Part shown: one piece after another, positions 21,881-31,240 of the stretch
Layout of the letters: every line of letters starts with the position of its first letter
Position numbering within the stretch: position 1 is the stretch's first letter
Assembly (NCBI RefSeq): GCF_032452875.1
Contig: NC_083896.1
Span: 1,612,001-1,676,000 of the forward strand
DNA length: 64,000 nt
Origin: Bos javanicus
Taxonomy: Eukaryota; Chordata; Mammalia; Artiodactyla; Bovidae
Direction of reading: 5' to 3'
Program-made: the position numbers and the translations under genes
Notes under the pieces: model-generated
What the model was told of the DNA's origin: nothing
What the model saw: only the letters and a program-made list of their open reading frames with translations
Database searches by the model: none

Positions 21881-22240
21881 CATGTTATTACCACCAGCAA
21901 GAGGAAACCAGGGGGCACTGTCAGCGCCTGGACATGTACTGAGCTGGCCCACCTGGCCCATCAGGTACATCCTCTACTTTCCACTTCACCACAGGGGCAG
22001 CCCACTAAACTTTCTGCCACCGTGTATCAAGGATCTCCTTTTGTCCAGTTTCCCTAAAGTTTTCCGTCACTCTTCTTTAAGATCTCACCATAGCCTCCCT
22101 ATTGCAATCAAGCTTCTATTAATTTCTGACACTCTTCCTCAAAGCCTCTATAGCCTTTACCCGCTACCCAGTTTCAAAGTCATTTCCACATTTGTAGGTA
22201 CTTATTATGGTAGCACCCCACTTCCAGGTATCAGAATCAG

Positions 22241-22383
22241 TGTCAGTTATTCACTGCTGTGTAACAAATTACTCCTTAACATAAGCAGCTTATCACAAGC
22301 ATTTATTACATCACAGTTGCTGCAGGTCAAGAATCAGGAAGCAACTTACTTGGGTGGCTTTGGCTCAAGGTCTCTCATGAGAC
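22241..22383 (+). repeat. MaLR 3' LTR (MLT1-type), truncated
   Basis: Starts TGTCAGTTATTC and repeats the 5' LTR text ('gctgtgtaacaaattactcc', 'ggctttggctcaaggtctct'). It stops after about 140 bp at the Bov-tA at 22384; the rest of the LTR is not found beyond it. Confidence 0.72.
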
Positions 22384-22592
22384 TGGGTTTCCCAGGTGGC
22401 TCAGTGGTAGAGAATCCACCTGCCAACACAGGAGACATAGGAGATATGAGTTCAATCCCTGGGCCAAGAAGATCCCCCAAAGGAGGAAATGGTAACTCCA
22501 GTATTCTTGCCTGGATAGTCCCATGGACAGAGGAGCCTGGCGGGCTACAGTCCATAGGGTCACAAAGAGTTGGACGTGACTGAAGACACCTA

Positions 22593-22593
<1 letters not shown>
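22384..22593 (+). mobile_element. Bov-tA SINE
   Basis: Head 'aggtggctcagtggtagag', B box 'gagttcaatccctggg', body and end 'gtgactgaagacacc', running directly into an AC microsatellite as its tail. Confidence 0.95.

Positions 22594-22631
<38 letters not shown>
22594..22631. repeat. (AC)n microsatellite on SINE tail
   Basis: About 19 uninterrupted AC units that form the 3' tail of the Bov-tA. Confidence 0.97.
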
Positions 22632-22634
<3 letters not shown>

Positions 22635-23245
22635 CAATGATCTGTATAACATGATCATATGGGAAGAAGTAAAAAACTAATCTTGCATATGTATGTATAA
22701 ACATAAAGATTTCTAGAATCCTACAGATCAAAATGTTGATAATGCATACAGAGGTATAGTAGGTGGTTTGAAATGAGCCTAGTAGACTGAAGGGGAGTGA
22801 GTTTTACATATTACATTGAAAAAGAGATATAATTACAAGTGATCAGCCAAAGAGGAAAATGAGGAAAATAAACTATTTCCACGTGGGAGATACGTAATGA
22901 AATGCTGTATTCTACTCAATTATCCTTCAGTGAGGTCCAGTCTTTAATAAACTGACTCTTTATCTCACAATTTTGAGGCCTCTTTCTTAAATATGAGCAA
23001 AATAAAAATGACAAGAGATTGGGGGAAAAACTTTGAACATCAGAGAGACTAAAACAAATAGAAAAAGGTAGCACAGATGAAACAAACAATATAGATAGCA
23101 GAAAAAACAAAAACACTACAATTATCTCCAGGGATGAATACATCCTTGCATTACATCCATGACATATGCACATAAACATTATAAAAAGAACATTTAGAAA
23201 ACAAGATACACCTCTTAGAAATTTTAAAATATTTTACAAGAAATT
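22632..23245. other. Single-copy stretch, no gene recognised
   Basis: AT-rich; no family or exon recognised. Confidence 0.4.
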
Positions 23246-24172
23246 ATAATTCCAAAGAAGACATACAGATGGCTAACAAACACATGAAAAGATGCTCAAC
23301 ATGGTTCATTATCAGAGAAATGCAAATCAAAATCACAATGAGATACCATCTCACACTGGTCAGAATGGCTGCTATCAAAAAGTCTACAAACAATAAATGC
23401 TGGAGAGGGTGTGGAGAAAAGGGAACCTTCTTACACTGTTGGTGGGAATGCAAACTAGTATAGCCACTATGGAGATTCCATAAAAAACTGGAAATAGAAC
23501 TGCCATATGACCCAGCAATCCCACTGCTGGGCATACACACCGAGGACACCAGAATTGAAAGAGACACATGTACCCCAAAGTTCATCACAGCGCTGTTTAC
23601 AATAGCTAGGATGTGGAAGCAACCTAGATGTCCATTGGCAGATGAATGGATAAGAAAGTTGTGGTACATATACACAATGGAATATTACTCAGCTATTTAA
23701 AAGAACATATTTGAATCAGTTCTGATGAGGTGGATGAAACTGGAGCCTATTATACAGAATGAAGTAAGTCAGAAAGAAAAACACCAGTACAGTATATTAA
23801 CACACATATATGGAATTTAGAAAGATGGTAATGATGACCCTATATGCAAGATGGCAAAAGGGACACAGATACAAACAACAGACTTTTGGACTCTGGGAGA
23901 AGGCAAGGGTGGAATGATTTGAGAGAATAGCATTAAAACATATACATTACCGTATGTGAGATAGATCACCAGTCCAAGTTCGATGCGTGAAACAGGGTGC
24001 TCACAGCCAATGCACTGGGACAACCCTGACGGATGGGATGGGGAGGGAGGTGAGGGGGGTTCAGGATGGGGGGCCACATGTACACCTGTGGCTGATTCAT
24101 GTCACTATGTGCCAAAAACCACCACAATATTGTAAAGTAATTAGCCTCCAATTAAAATTTTAAAATTAATTT
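23246..24172 (+). mobile_element. Bovid L1, ORF2 C-terminus and 3' UTR
   Basis: Sense L1: 'gatggctaacaaacacatga', 'gagataccatctcacactgg', 'ccatatgacccagcaatccc', 'tatacacaatggaatattac', then the 3' UTR with a G-rich segment and 'aatattgtaaagtaattagc'. ORF2 is broken by stops, so it is a 5'-truncated dead copy. Confidence 0.95.
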
Positions 24173-24237
24173 TAAAAGAGTAAATTACAATTTTGGAATA
24201 AAGTTTAGAGTGCATTCATGGTAAGTATATAGGAAGG

Positions 24238-24464
24238 TGGGGCTTCCCAGGTGGCTCAGTGGTAAAGAACTGCCGGCCAATGCAAGAGACACAAGAGACA
24301 GAGGTTTGATCCCTGGGTCAGGAAGATCCCCTGGGGGAGGGCATGGCAACCCACTCCAGTACTCTTGCCTGGAGAATCCCAGGGACAGAGGAGCCCCCAG
24401 GGCTACAGTCCATAGCGTAACAAACTGTAGGACATGACTGAAGTGACTTAGCATGCATGCATAC
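24238..24464 (+). mobile_element. Bov-tA SINE
   Basis: Full SINE: head 'ccaggtggctcagtggtaaag', B box 'ggtttgatccctggg', body, end 'gactgaagtgacttagc', tail (ATGC)n. Confidence 0.95.
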
Positions 24465-24777
24465 ATATAGAAAGATACCAAATGAAAAAGTTTAACTATT
24501 AATTCCAGGGAAAACATAACATTATATAAGGAAAAATATAACAATGTATCCGGCTAAGATAAAAATAATGTCCATGTAGACAAATCAGTATTTGCAAACC
24601 CAAATACTGATCTATTTTAAGATATGATACAGCTAAAGTAATGGGTAGATGAAGGAGGAGTCTGAGTACTGTCCGTAGGAATTATGATATATCTTCAACA
24701 GGTGGGGAAAGCCTAGAAATTATCTAAAATACAAAATGAATAAATAGTAGAATAAACTTGTGCATTAGAAAGCTGTG
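24465..24777. other. AT-rich stretch, nothing recognised
   Basis: No repeat, frame or RNA gene recognised. Confidence 0.4.
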
Positions 24778-25014
24778 ATAGGGTTCAGTGGTTAAGAAAC
24801 TGCCTGCCAGTGCCAAGGACACAGGTTCGATCCCTACTGTAGTAAGATTTCACATGTTAAGGGGAAATGAAGCTCCTGCGCCTAGAACCCATGCTCTGCA
24901 AAGAGAGAAGCCGCTGCAGTGAGAAGCCCCCACTTACCATGCGTAGAGAAAGCCCGTGTGCAGCAACAGAGATCCATCAAAGCCAAAAAATAAAATAAAT
25001 CTAAAAAAAAAATT
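24778..25014 (+). mobile_element. CHR-type tRNA-Glu SINE
   Basis: Head 'gttcagtggttaagaaactg', B box 'ggttcgatccctact', then the CHR-specific body ('cctgcgcctagaacccatg', 'agagaaagcccgtgtgcag') and an A-rich tail. Older than Bov-tA. Confidence 0.88.
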
Positions 25015-25649
25015 TCCTGACTTAGTCTTCCAAAAAAGAAAGCAAGCAAGCTGTGGTTGACATTTGCCATTTCTTTTCATGCTGTGCAGGTCCTTTTGAA
25101 CAGCATATTCTTTTATTTGGGGAATTCATTCCATATGAACTCTGTATCCCCAAAATAAACTCTCAAAATCTCCTCCAGTGTCCTTTAGGCTCCGCCAGCC
25201 GACTCACTCACATGAGATTTTGACTTAGAAGTGTGTGACCTGAGGAAGCTTGTCCCATACAGGAAGAGTTGGCTGGTGAGGGCTGCGGCGTAGTCAGCCA
25301 GCTTGGGAGGGTGACCCCAAGACTGAGTTCCAGGGCGGAACTGGCATCTGTGGAGCATGCGGTGGGGGAAAGTGTTTCTTTCTTCAGGGCAGGCTGCTGT
25401 GTGGTTTAAACATTGTTCCTGGAAGCTTAGCATCCCTGTGAACTAAGTAACATCTGGAGTTAGTCTGCGGCTTGCAATTACATAACCACACTCAAAACTA
25501 CAGAGGCTAAAGAACAGCTAAAGAGCTTCAGATGGTTCCCTCTGGGAGTGAAAATCAAGGATGGCAAGTGGTTGATCAGGAAACTAGTGTTTTTCATTAT
25601 AAGACTTTGTCTTTCTCTTGGGCTTTTAAACCATGACTATTTGACTTTC
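25015..25649. other. Single-copy stretch, no gene recognised
   Basis: Mildly G+C-richer around 25190-25400 but without splice-flanked frames. An 82-codon minus frame (25185-25433) has no domain. Confidence 0.4.
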
Positions 25650-25662
25650 TAGCTATATAGCT

Positions 25663-25938
25663 TGGAGAAGGCAATGGCACCCCACTCAAGTACTCTTGCC
25701 TGGAAAATCCCAGGGATGGAGGAGCCTGGTAGGCTGCAGTCCATGGGTCGCTAAGAGTCAGACACGACTGCACGCTTTCACTTTCCCTTTCCCTTTCCCT
25801 TTCATGCACTGCGGAAGGAAATGGCAACCCACTCCAGTGTTCTTGCCTGGAGAATCCCGGGGACGGGGAAGCCTGGTGGGCTGCCGTCTCTGGGGTCACA
25901 CAGGGTTGGACACGACTGAAGTGACTTAGCAGCAGCAG
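25663..25938 (+). mobile_element. Bov-A2 SINE with near-perfect target duplication
   Basis: Sense dimer; the linker has expanded to four TTTCCC-type units (25781-25803) in place of the usual TTTCAC. Ends (AGC)n. It is flanked by tagctatatagct (25650-25662) and tagctatacagct (25939-25951), 12 of 13 identical. Confidence 0.97.
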
Positions 25939-25951
25939 TAGCTATACAGCT

Positions 25952-27054
25952 ATGTAAGTTTGATAAAAATTAAAACTGAAACAAAAGAGAGCAAAAGACA
26001 GTAAAGAACTATCTTTTGGAGAGTATAAAGGCACTGTACCACAGAGTGTTTCCTCTCCTTTTTCTGTCTGTAGGAGACATCGCTAACTAATAAGAGCTCT
26101 CATTTCCTCTAGAGCCTGGAAACAGATTCATAGTCCTTCTCAATACCTATTTCCATGTATATTGGAGTTAGGTCTTCAGTTGAAAACTCTTTGCCATTGT
26201 TGGCCTAAGAGGAAATGCTCAATCTGGTATAGGCCTAAACTTGCATTCTGAACTTGAGTGAAAGCAAAACCCAGAATACGTTTTATGGTACACAGATTTA
26301 GAACTTATATGCTGGTACGCCTAACTTTGACAAATACCGTAATTAAAGACTACAAGGCAGCACTACAGAACTCTATTATTCCAGTGAAATTGCTACAGTT
26401 GATAGAAGTCATTTAGGTTTCTGAACATTAACATGAAGATATACTTTGAAGTTTTATAGCACTATGATTAATAGAATTTTATTACCTGAGAGTTTTCAAA
26501 GGAGCTTAATCGCTTCACTAGCAGCATTGGTGTAGCATTTTTAAGAAAACCACGTCGTTTTGAGTCAACATGTAGTTGATTCACATTTGGAGATGAGGCT
26601 ACCATGACAACATGACAATTTAATGAGGTTTGAGCACCTTCAGGAAAGGAATTATTAAAAGGAAGAGAACAGAAATGCTTTGTGATAGAAAAAGAGAATA
26701 CTGGAATTGCCTGGACAGTCTGTAACCTTCATTTGCAAGGACTTATTGTCCGTCTTTTATCATGGTTTTCTTTCTTCCTTTCTTTCATTCCTATGACTAC
26801 ACGTTGCTCTATAATGAATATGAGTTTCAGTACAAGATTCAAGAAGCATACTTAAATCCATCAAGCACAGCATCTGTTAAAATCTCCTGGCATTAAAGAA
26901 AATGTTGAACTGGATTTATTTCCAACCTTTTCAGGCAATGTAGAACAATTTAGAACTAATTAGAGATCTAATAACCCTGCCTACAGTTTCTAGTTTGTAC
27001 TACTGCTTTATGTAGAGAGAAATAGATGAAAAAAAATCACTTCCAAAACAGCTT
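25952..27054. other. Single-copy stretch, about 1.1 kb, no gene recognised
   Basis: AT-rich, free of recognisable repeats by eye, with no frame above 60 codons of interest. Confidence 0.4.
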
Positions 27055-27652
27055 TAGGGTGGACAGCTCTCCAATCCCTTCCTACTGGCAACCACCTATT
27101 TGTTTTTTGTATATGTAGGTCCATTTCTGTTTTGTTTGTGCATTTGTTTTGCATTTTAGATTCCACATTTAGGTGAAATTATAAAATATTTGTCTTTATC
27201 TGACTCACTACACTTAGCATAATACCTCTAATTGCCTCTATGTTGTCACAAATGGCAAAATTTTATTCTTTTCTTCCTGCTGAGAAGTAGTCCATTGTAT
27301 ATGTATGTGTGTGTATAAGGTTTTCTCTGTCTGTTCATCTATCCATGGGCATTTCAGTCGCTTCCATATCTTGGCTTTTGTAAATAATGCTGCAGTGAAT
27401 ACTGTCATTTAGTCACTGAGTCATGTCTGATACTTTTGTGAAACCATGGACTGCTGCCCACCAGGCTCCTCTATCCATGGAATTTCTCAGGCAAGAACAC
27501 TGGAGTGGGTTGCTATTTCCTTCTCCAGGAGATTTTCCTGACCCAGGGATCAAATCTGTGACTCCTGCATTGGCAGGCTGATTCTTTACCACTGAGCCAC
27601 TGCAGGGAAGCCCTGTAATAAATACAGGGGTGCATATATCTTTTCATATATA
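27055..27652 (-). mobile_element. L1 fragment, split by Bov-tA
   Basis: Antisense L1 ORF2 end: 'ctactggcaaccacctattt', 'ttagattccacatttaggtg', 'taatgctgcagtgaata', resuming after the SINE with 'acaggggtgcatatatcttt'. Confidence 0.88.
27402..27613 (-). mobile_element. Bov-tA SINE
   Basis: Antisense SINE inserted in the L1; antisense head 'gattctttaccactgagcc', end 'gcagggaagccc'. Flanking 'gtgaatac' and 'ataaatac' look like a decayed target duplication. Confidence 0.95.
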
Positions 27653-27956
27653 TATCAGTTCAGTTCAGTTCAGTCCAGTTGCTCAGTCATGTCTGACTTT
27701 TTGAAGCCCCATACATTGCAGCATGCCAGGCTTCCCTGTCCATCACCAACTCATGGAGATTACTCAAACTCATGTCCATCTCATCCTCTATCATCCCCTT
27801 CTCCTCCCGCCTTCAATCTTTCTCAGCATCAGGGTCTTTTCATTTGAGTCAGTTCTTCCTATCAGGTGGTCAAACTATTGGAGCTTCAGCTTCAGCATCA
27901 GTCCTTCCAATTAATATTCAGGACTGATTTCCTTTACGATGGACTCAGCGGTGGCT

Positions 27957-28130
27957 GAGAGGAGCTACCCAACGTCCGAGGTCAGGTGCGGCAGCCAAGA
28001 GGAGCTACACCACATCTGAGGTCAGGGGCGGCGGCCGAGAGGAGCAACACCATGTCAAAGGAGTGGCAGCTGCATGGGCTCAGGAGGGCTGAGAGGAGCT
28101 ACTCCATGTTCAAGGTCAGGAGGGGTGACT
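27957..28130 (+). repeat. BovB 5'-UTR tandem repeat, about 40-bp units
   Basis: The motif GAGAGGAGCTAC recurs (with small changes) at 27957, 27997, 28037 and 28091, giving spacings of 40, 40 and 54 bp. Between copies there is a GAGGTCAGG...GCGGC module. It is G+C- and CpG-richer than the rest of the element and may carry the LINE's promoter. Confidence 0.85.
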
Positions 28131-28366
28131 CGTCCAAGGTAAGGAGCAGCGGCTGTGCTTTGCTGGAGCAGCTGTGAAGAGATACCTCACATCCAAGGTA
28201 AGAGAAACCCAAGAAAGACAGTAGGTGTTACTACCTACTATGAGGGCATCAGAGGGCAGAAACCATACTCACAGGAAACTAGCCAATCTGATCACATGGA
28301 CCACAGCCTTGTCTAACTCAATGAAATTAAGCCATGCCATGTGGGGTCACCCAAGACTGACGGGTC

Positions 28367-29290
28367 ATGGTAGAGAGGTCTGACAGAATGTGGTCCAATG
28401 GAGATGGGAATGGCAAACCACTTCAATATTCTTGCCTTGAGAACCCCATGAACAGTATGAAAAGGCAAAATGATAGGATACTGAAAGAGGAATTCCCCAG
28501 GTTGGTAGGTGCCCAATATGCTACTGGAGATCAGTGGAGAAATAACTCCAGAAAGAATGAAGGGATGGAGCCAAAGCAAAAACAATACCCAGTTGTGGAT
28601 GTGACTGGTGAGAGAAGCAAGGTCCGATGCTGCAAAAAGCAATATTGCATAGGAACCTGGAATGTCAGGTCCATGAATCAAGGCAAATTGGAAGTGGTCA
28701 AACAGGAGATTGGCAAAAGTGAACGTCGACATTCTAGGAATCAGCAAACTAAAATGGACTGGAATGGGTGAATTAAACTCAGATGACCATTATATCTACT
28801 ACTGTGGGCAGGAATCCCTTAGTAGAAATGAATAGCCATCATGGTCAACAAAAGAGTCCGAAATGCAGTACTTGGATGCAATCTCAAAATTGACAGAATG
28901 ATCTCTGTTCGTTTCCATGGCAAACCATTCAAAATCACAGTAAACCAAGCCTATGCCCCAACCAGTAACTCTGAAGAAGCTGAAGTTGAATGCTTCTATG
29001 AAGATTACAAGACCTTTTAGAACTAACACCCAAAAAAGATGTTCTTTTCATTATAGGGGACTGGAATGCAAAAGTAGAAAGTCAAGAAACACCTGGAGTA
29101 ACAGGCACATTGACCTTGGAATACAGAATGAAGCAGGGCAAAGGCTAAAAGAGTTTTGCCAAGAGAACACACTGGTCATAGCAAACATCCTTTTCCAACA
29201 ACACAAGAGAAGACTCTACACATGGACATCACCAGATGGTCAACACCGAAATCAGATTGATTATATTCTTTGCAGCCAAAGATGAAGAAG
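28367..29290 (+). pseudogene. BovB endonuclease region, frameshifted
   Basis: The first frame (28367-28771) includes the N-terminal endonuclease motif IGTWNVRSM (about 28650-28675). The family frame shifts near 28715 and returns in another frame. A later segment (28953-29285) carries the C-terminal motif SPDGQHRNQIDYIL. APE-type endonucleases nick the target DNA. The frame changes, and stops after 29285, preclude one continuous endonuclease-RT polyprotein. Confidence 0.8.
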
Positions 29291-29737
29291 CTCTATACAG
29301 TTAGCAAAAACAAGACCGGGAGCTGACTGTGGCTCAGATCATAAACTCCCTATTGCCAAATTCAGACTTAAATTGAAGAAAGTAGGGTAAACCACTAGAC
29401 CATTCAGGTATGACCTAACCCTTATGGTTATGCAGTGGCAGTGAGAAATAGATTTAAGGGGCTAGATCTGATAGACAGAGTGCCTGATGAACTATGGACT
29501 GAGATTCGTGACATTGTACAGAGACAGGGATCAAGACCATCCCCATGGAAAAGAAATGCAAAAAAGCAAAATGACTGTCTGGGGAGGCCTTACAAATAGC
29601 TGTGAAAAGAAGAGAAGCAAAGCAAAGGAGAAAAGGAAAGATGTAAGCATCTGGGTGCAGAGTTCCAAAGAATAGCAAGGAGAGATAAAAAAGCCTTCCT
29701 TAGCGATCAATGCAAAGAAATAGAGGAAAGCAACAGA

Positions 29738-31240
29738 ATGGGAAAGACTAGCGATCTCTTCAAGAAAATTAGAAATACCAAGGGAACATTTCAGGCAAAG
29801 ATGGGCTCAATAAAGGACAGAAATGGTATGGACCTAACAGAAGCAGAAGATATTAAGAAGAGGTGGCAAGAATACACAGAAGAACTATACAAAAAAGATC
29901 TTCACAACCCAGATAATCACGATGGTGAGATCACTCACCTAGAGCCAGACATCCTGGAATGTGAAGTCAAGTGGGCCTTAGAAAGCATCACTACAAACAA
30001 AGTTAGTGGAGGTGATGGAATTCCAGTTGAGCTATTTCAAATCCTAAAAGATGATGCTGTGAAAGTGCTGCACTCAATATGCCAGCAAATTTGGGAAACT
30101 CAGCAGTGGCCACAGGACTGGAAAAGGTCGGTTTTCATTCCAATCCCAAAGAAAGGCAATTCCAAGGAATGCTCAAACTACCGCACAGTTGCACTCATCT
30201 CACATGCTAGTAAAGTAATGTTTAAAATTCTCCAGGCTAGGCTTCAGCAATATGTGAACCCTGAACTTCCAGATGTTCCAGCTGGTTTTAGAAAAGGCAG
30301 AGGAACCAGAGATCAAATTGCCAACATCCGCGGGATCATTGAAAAAGCAAGAGAGTTCCAGAAAAATATCTATTTCTCCTTTATTGACTATGCCAAAGCC
30401 TTTGACTGTGTGGATCACAATAAACTGTGGAAAATTATTCAAGAGATGGGCATACCAGACCACCTGACCTGTCTCTTGATAAACCTGTATGCAGGTCAGG
30501 AAGCAACAGTTAGAACTAGACATGAAACAAGAGACTGGTTCCAAATAGGAAAAGGAGTCCGTCAAGGCTGTATATTGTCACCCTGCTTATTTAACTTCTA
30601 TGCAGAGTACATCATGAGAAACGCTGGGCTGGGAGAAGCACAAGCTGGAATCAAGATTGCTGGGAGAAATATCAATAACCTCAGATATGCAGATGACATC
30701 ACCCTTATGGCAGAAAGTGAAGAGGAACTCAAAAGCCTCTTGATGAAAGTGAAAGTGGAGAGTGAAAAAGTTGGCTTAAAGCTCAACATTCAGAAAACAA
30801 AGATCATGGCATCTGGTCCCATCACTTCATGGGAAATAGATGGGGAAACAGTGTCAGACTTAATTTTTGGGGGCTCCAAAATGACTGCAGATGGTGACTG
30901 CAGCCATGAAATTAAAAGACGCTTACTCCTTGGAAGGAAAGTTATGACCAATCTAGATAGTATATTGAAAAGCAGAGACATTACTTTGCCAACAAAGGTC
31001 CATCTAGTCAAGGCTATGGTTTTTCCTGTGGTCATGTATGGATGTGAGAGTTGGACTGTGAAGAAGGCTGAGTGCCGAAGAATTGATGCTTTTGAACTGT
31101 GGTGTTGGGGAAGACTCTTGAGAGTCCCTTGGACTGCAAAGAGATCCAACCAGTCCATTCTGAAGGAGATCGGCCCTGGGATTTCTTTGGAAGGAATGAT
31201 GCTGAAGCTGAAACTCCAATACTTTGGCCACCTCATGTGA
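29738..31240 (+). CDS. BovB reverse transcriptase frame, 500 codons, C-terminally truncated
   Basis: Longest open frame in the window. RT motif A is FIDYAKAFD (Asp 217, with Asp 223 in the same motif), motif B GVRQGC at 273-278, and the catalytic YADD at 317-320. The C-terminal family region follows to residue 500. The stop (TGA 31238-31240) replaces a CGA Arg codon; about 20 codons further a second TGA occurs, so the last 65-70 residues are lost. The first Met is inside the polyprotein: in an active element this domain is fused downstream of the endonuclease. It is part of a retrotransposon, not a host gene, and expression is not implied. Confidence 0.85.
   Translation: MGKTSDLFKKIRNTKGTFQAKMGSIKDRNGMDLTEAEDIKKRWQEYTEELYKKDLHNPDNHDGEITHLEPDILECEVKWALESITTNKVSGGDGIPVELFQILKDDAVKVLHSICQQIWETQQWPQDWKRSVFIPIPKKGNSKECSNYRTVALISHASKVMFKILQARLQQYVNPELPDVPAGFRKGRGTRDQIANIRGIIEKAREFQKNIYFSFIDYAKAFDCVDHNKLWKIIQEMGIPDHLTCLLINLYAGQEATVRTRHETRDWFQIGKGVRQGCILSPCLFNFYAEYIMRNAGLGEAQAGIKIAGRNINNLRYADDITLMAESEEELKSLLMKVKVESEKVGLKLNIQKTKIMASGPITSWEIDGETVSDLIFGGSKMTADGDCSHEIKRRLLLGRKVMTNLDSILKSRDITLPTKVHLVKAMVFPVVMYGCESWTVKKAECRRIDAFELWCWGRLLRVPWTAKRSNQSILKEIGPGISLEGMMLKLKLQYFGHLM

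Larger units (their letters stand above)
18731..22383 (+). mobile_element. MaLR (MLT1-type) provirus relic, multiply interrupted
   Basis: An old ERVL-MaLR element on the plus strand. It has a 5' LTR-like segment from 18731, internal segments at about 19300-19740, 19829-20349 and 21881-22240, and a second LTR start at 22241. Internal text such as 'tacagcatcagcttaaagtcc' and 'gggacaggcacaggataac' (19320-19560) and 'tagcaccccacttccagg' just before the right LTR are typical of MLT1 internals. Younger L1 and BovB elements are inserted in it. Non-coding, long decayed, and no functional retroviral gene is present. Confidence 0.7.

Noticed and set aside
21753..22583. 276-codon plus-strand open frame
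   Set aside because: It runs through a bovid L1 tail, MaLR internal sequence, an LTR and a Bov-tA. It is a chance fusion of unrelated repeats, not a gene.
23244..23675. 143-codon minus-strand open frame
   Set aside because: Antisense shadow of L1 ORF2; the same artefact explains the frames at 14147-14524 and 28313-28747 (BovB).
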